From Candidatus Poseidoniaceae archaeon (GTDB lineage: Archaea; Thermoplasmatota; Poseidoniia; Poseidoniales; Poseidoniaceae), in assembly GCA_022425585.1 (NCBI GenBank), contig JAKMFF010000252.1, forward strand, positions 1 to 9,236: a DNA stretch of 9,236 bases. The letters are read 5' to 3'. The position numbers and the translations under genes were made by a program. A model generated the notes under the pieces. It was not told the DNA's origin and did no database searches. It was given only the letters and a program-made list of their open reading frames with translations. Of this stretch, positions 6,519-9,236 are shown in pieces; position 1 is the stretch's first letter, and the number at the start of each line of letters is the position of its first letter.

Positions 6519-9236
6519 ATGCGAGTATGGTTAGTTTTTGTAATTTTAATGACAGTGGCTGCTGCACCGATGATGACTCAAACAACTCTACTTGAAGATG
6601 TAGAAAATAGAATTCAATCTTCAGGTTCGATTCAATCTTCAATCTCTCCAACATCTGGAACAATCACTGGCGGAGACCAGATTACAATTACTGGAACGGG
6701 ATTTTCTAGTCTTGCATACAACAATCTAACCGATGATGGATTAACTCATTCATGGACATCCAGCACAGTTGATTATATCCAAGGCGGTTATGGAGACCAA
6801 GCAATTGCTACAGCATCCAATGGAGATGTGCATATCGTTTACTGGAACTATGACAATCATCAACTGAAGCACGCCGTATATGATGGTACATCTTGGACAA
6901 GGTCAGTGATTACTTCTCCTGGTGGCTCAATAGATCATCGCGATATTGAAATGGTCGTAGACAGTAATGACCATCTTCATGTATCTCATTGGGTAACAGG
7001 AGATTATCTTCATTATAGATACTACAATGGTTCAGGTTGGAGTTTACCTTATACAACCAGTAACGCTGATTCATATGGCACTGGAATTGCAGTAGATTCA
7101 CAAAATCATGCCCATATTGTATTTAGTTCTCCTGCCTATGTATGTGGTGGACTTATTCTTGCTTATGATGATGGGACTACTTGGACTAAAATAAATCTAG
7201 ATACCTCTACTGATTTAATTGGCTGCTATCCTTCAATTGATATCGACTCTAACGATGCAGTTCATGTAGCATACAGAGACCATCGAAATAGCAGATTCAA
7301 TTACATAACTAATGAAAGTGGAACTTGGGATAAATACATGCATTCCAATACCAATACGCCAGGGTATTATACTCAAACTAAAGTAAAATCCGATGGTGAT
7401 ATATTTATCATTCAGAAAAATTCAAATGGGCTTCAGTATGCAGAAGGTTATCCTGGTAGTGCTTGGAATCAAGGCAGTATTACAGGAGATTCTGGAGACG
7501 ATACTTCGTTATTCTTAGATGCCCTAGATACGCCTCACGTTCTTCATTGGAAGTCGAATACTGACGATCTTCTCTATTCAACTCGTAGCAGTACAGGTTC
7601 TTGGTCTACTCTAACAGTTGATGGTACTAATGGCGATGATGTTGGCCGTTCGAATGCCTTGGTTGTAGATGATAATCATCAACTTCATGCTGCTTATGCT
7701 GATTATGGTAACAAGCATTTGAAGTATGCTACAATGTCAACTGGCTTGGTTAGTACATCAGAGGTTAGTATAGAATTTGGAATGCATGGAACAGTCACAG
7801 GTTCTGTATTAAATGATAATACGATAGTTGTATCTAGTCCATCATCTTCTTCAGCAGGTGACGCAGCATTGACTTTAATCGACAAAGATGGAAACTCTCA
7901 CGATCTTAATGTAAATTTCACATATATTGATCCAAATGATACTGATAGTGATGGAGTAACTAATGCTAACGATGATTGTCCAAATACTTCTGGAAATTCT
8001 ACTATCGGACTAGTCGGTTGTCCAGATACAGATGGAGATGGATACAGCGATTCCTCGGAAAACTGCCCATACACAGCAGGAACCTCTACTCTTGGTGAAG
8101 TGGGCTGTCCTGATAGCGATGGTGATGGATATAGTGATTCAACAGATGAGTTTCCTAATGATGCTTCAGAGCATATTGATTCAGATGGAGACGGAGTAGG
8201 TGATAATGCTGACCAGTTTCCTAACAATGCCAATGAAACTGTAGATACTGATGGCGATGGAGTTGGCGATAATTCCGATTGGGCACCTAGCGACCCAGCT
8301 GAATCAGTAGACAGTGATGGCGATGGAGTGGGCGATAATGCAGATGCATTCCCACTCGATGCTACCGAAACAATTGATTCAGACGGCGATGGTATCGGCG
8401 ATAACAGTGACCCATTCCCTAATGACTCATCCGAAGGTTTAGATTCCGATGGTGATGGAGTGGGCGATAATGCAGATGCATTCCCAGATGATGCTACCGA
8501 AACAACAGACACCGATGGTGATGGAGTAGGAGATAATTCTGATTGGGCTCCAACCGACCCTACAGAATCTGCGGATAGTGATGGTGATGGTGTAGGGGAT
8601 AATGCAGATGACTTACCTAATAATGCCGATGAAACTGTTGACACTGATGGTGATGGAGTGGGCGATAACAGTGACGCATTCCCTCAAGATGAAACGGAAT
8701 CAGCAGATAGTGATGATGACGGAGTAGGAGATAACGGCGATGCTTTCCCGAATAATCCAATTGAGACTTTAGATTCAGACGGCGATGGTGTTGGTGATAA
8801 TAGCGATACATTCCCGCAAGATGCAACAGAAACTATGGACTTGGATGGTGACGGCGTTGGTGACAATAGTGATGCATTCCCATTAGATGCTAATGAAGCC
8901 ACAGACACCGATGGCGATGGCTTTGGTGATAACAGCGACGCATTTCCAAATAATCCACTCGAATCTGAAGACTCTGATGGTGATGGCATTGGAAATAATG
9001 CAGACCCATTCCCGTATCTGAATAATTTCGCCGATTCAGATCTAGATAATTATCTCGATATTCTTGATGCATTCCCCTATAACCCTACACAATGGAGTGA
9101 TTTAGATGATGATGGATATGGCGATAACCCTAATGGTACAACACCGGATACATTTGTTACTATTGCCACTCAATGGAGTGATTTAGATGGTGATGGGTAT
9201 GGTGATAATTGGGGTGATAGTGCTTGGAATGACAGT
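6519..9236 (+). CDS. Surface protein, 3'-partial: tandem paralogue of gene 3 with propeller-in-TIG head and long TSP3 stalk
   Basis: The frame is open from ATG 6519 to the window end (906 codons, no stop); an in-frame TAA at 6468 limits the start. The signal peptide is MRVWLVFVILMTVAAAPMM, and no Shine-Dalgarno sequence precedes it. Residues 42-62 (ISPTSG...ITITGTGF) are the first TIG half, at the same residue numbers as in gene 3. A seven-motif propeller follows (DVHIVY, HLHVSH, HAHIVF, AVHVAY, DIFIIQ, TPHVLH, QLHAAY), then the second TIG half (VSIEFG...FTYID, about 416-471). Cys209/Cys236 match Cys208/Cys235 of gene 3, suggesting a conserved disulfide. Two CP...GCP TSP3-like segments and fourteen 22-residue units come next. 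The visible end (GDNWGDSAWNDS) aligns with GDNWGDSNWNES of gene 3, so a TM helix and cytosolic tail are predicted beyond the window. The gene probably arose by tandem duplication. Function is inferred as for gene 3. Confidence 0.9.
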   Translation, partial: MRVWLVFVILMTVAAAPMMTQTTLLEDVENRIQSSGSIQSSISPTSGTITGGDQITITGTGFSSLAYNNLTDDGLTHSWTSSTVDYIQGGYGDQAIATASNGDVHIVYWNYDNHQLKHAVYDGTSWTRSVITSPGGSIDHRDIEMVVDSNDHLHVSHWVTGDYLHYRYYNGSGWSLPYTTSNADSYGTGIAVDSQNHAHIVFSSPAYVCGGLILAYDDGTTWTKINLDTSTDLIGCYPSIDIDSNDAVHVAYRDHRNSRFNYITNESGTWDKYMHSNTNTPGYYTQTKVKSDGDIFIIQKNSNGLQYAEGYPGSAWNQGSITGDSGDDTSLFLDALDTPHVLHWKSNTDDLLYSTRSSTGSWSTLTVDGTNGDDVGRSNALVVDDNHQLHAAYADYGNKHLKYATMSTGLVSTSEVSIEFGMHGTVTGSVLNDNTIVVSSPSSSSAGDAALTLIDKDGNSHDLNVNFTYIDPNDTDSDGVTNANDDCPNTSGNSTIGLVGCPDTDGDGYSDSSENCPYTAGTSTLGEVGCPDSDGDGYSDSTDEFPNDASEHIDSDGDGVGDNADQFPNNANETVDTDGDGVGDNSDWAPSDPAESVDSDGDGVGDNADAFPLDATETIDSDGDGIGDNSDPFPNDSSEGLDSDGDGVGDNADAFPDDATETTDTDGDGVGDNSDWAPTDPTESADSDGDGVGDNADDLPNNADETVDTDGDGVGDNSDAFPQDETESADSDDDGVGDNGDAFPNNPIETLDSDGDGVGDNSDTFPQDATETMDLDGDGVGDNSDAFPLDANEATDTDGDGFGDNSDAFPNNPLESEDSDGDGIGNNADPFPYLNNFADSDLDNYLDILDAFPYNPTQWSDLDDDGYGDNPNGTTPDTFVTIATQWSDLDGDGYGDNWGDSAWNDS
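8151..9071 (+). repeat. 66-bp tandem array, fourteen 22-residue TSP3-type units (gene 4)
   Basis: Unit starts fall every 66 bp from 8151 to 9009. The consensus is FPxDAxETxDSDGDGVGDNxD. The units at 8283 and 8547 have WAP, and the one at 8613 has DLP, in place of the AFP/EFP-type motif. Units ending in NAD and NSD alternate through the first eight copies, giving a 132-bp higher-order period. The last unit (9009-9071) is 21 residues with a decayed loop (DSDLDNYLD). The array is twice as long as the corresponding one in gene 3. Confidence 0.9.

Noticed and set aside
7898..8644. 248-residue antisense Ser/Pro-rich frame
   Set aside because: The same artefact opposite the 66-bp array of gene 4; likewise the antisense frames at 4781-5188, 8684-8989 and 2143-2487.

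Overview
The window carries four genes. Three encode very large, acidic, secreted or membrane-anchored proteins built on thrombospondin type-3 (TSP3)-like calcium-binding repeats. The fourth is a small winged-helix regulator. There are no recognisable rRNA, tRNA, CRISPR or insertion-sequence features. The likeliest source is a marine planktonic archaeon of the Marine Group II / Candidatus Poseidoniia type. The reasons are the AT-leaning composition, the absence of Shine-Dalgarno sequences before the two visible surface-protein starts, a BRE/TATA-like element placed for leaderless transcription, and the DxDGDGxGDN-rich surface proteins. This assignment is inference; no phylogenetic marker is present.

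Layout. (1) 2-2773 (+): a surface protein missing its 5' end. It has Cys-containing ephrin-receptor-like (GCC2/GCC3-like) repeats, then sixteen 35-residue TSP3-type units in perfect 105-bp register, one transmembrane helix, and a cytosolic CxxC-x17-CxxC zinc ribbon. (2) 2819-3154 (-): a 111-residue HxlR/ArsR-type winged-helix regulator, convergent with gene 1 and divergent from gene 3. (3) 3231-6428 (+): a complete 1065-residue protein with a signal peptide, an IPT/TIG domain into which a seven-bladed beta-propeller appears to be inserted, a 22-residue-period TSP3 array, a sequon-rich stalk, one transmembrane helix, a helical cytosolic domain and a Trp-rich C-terminus. (4) 6519-9236 (+): a tandem paralogue of gene 3 with the same head and a longer 22-residue array. 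It runs off the window at a point homologous to about 1 kb before the end of gene 3.

Working model (inference): genes 1, 3 and 4 are cell-surface stalk proteins. Their Ca2+-rigidified repeat rods hold a distal binding head (propeller/TIG or Cys-rich repeats) away from the membrane, with small soluble domains inside the cell. The regulator gene shares a 76-bp divergent promoter region with gene 3 and could control it. The long Ser/Pro-rich antisense reading frames opposite the repeat arrays are by-products of the repeats and are not called as genes.
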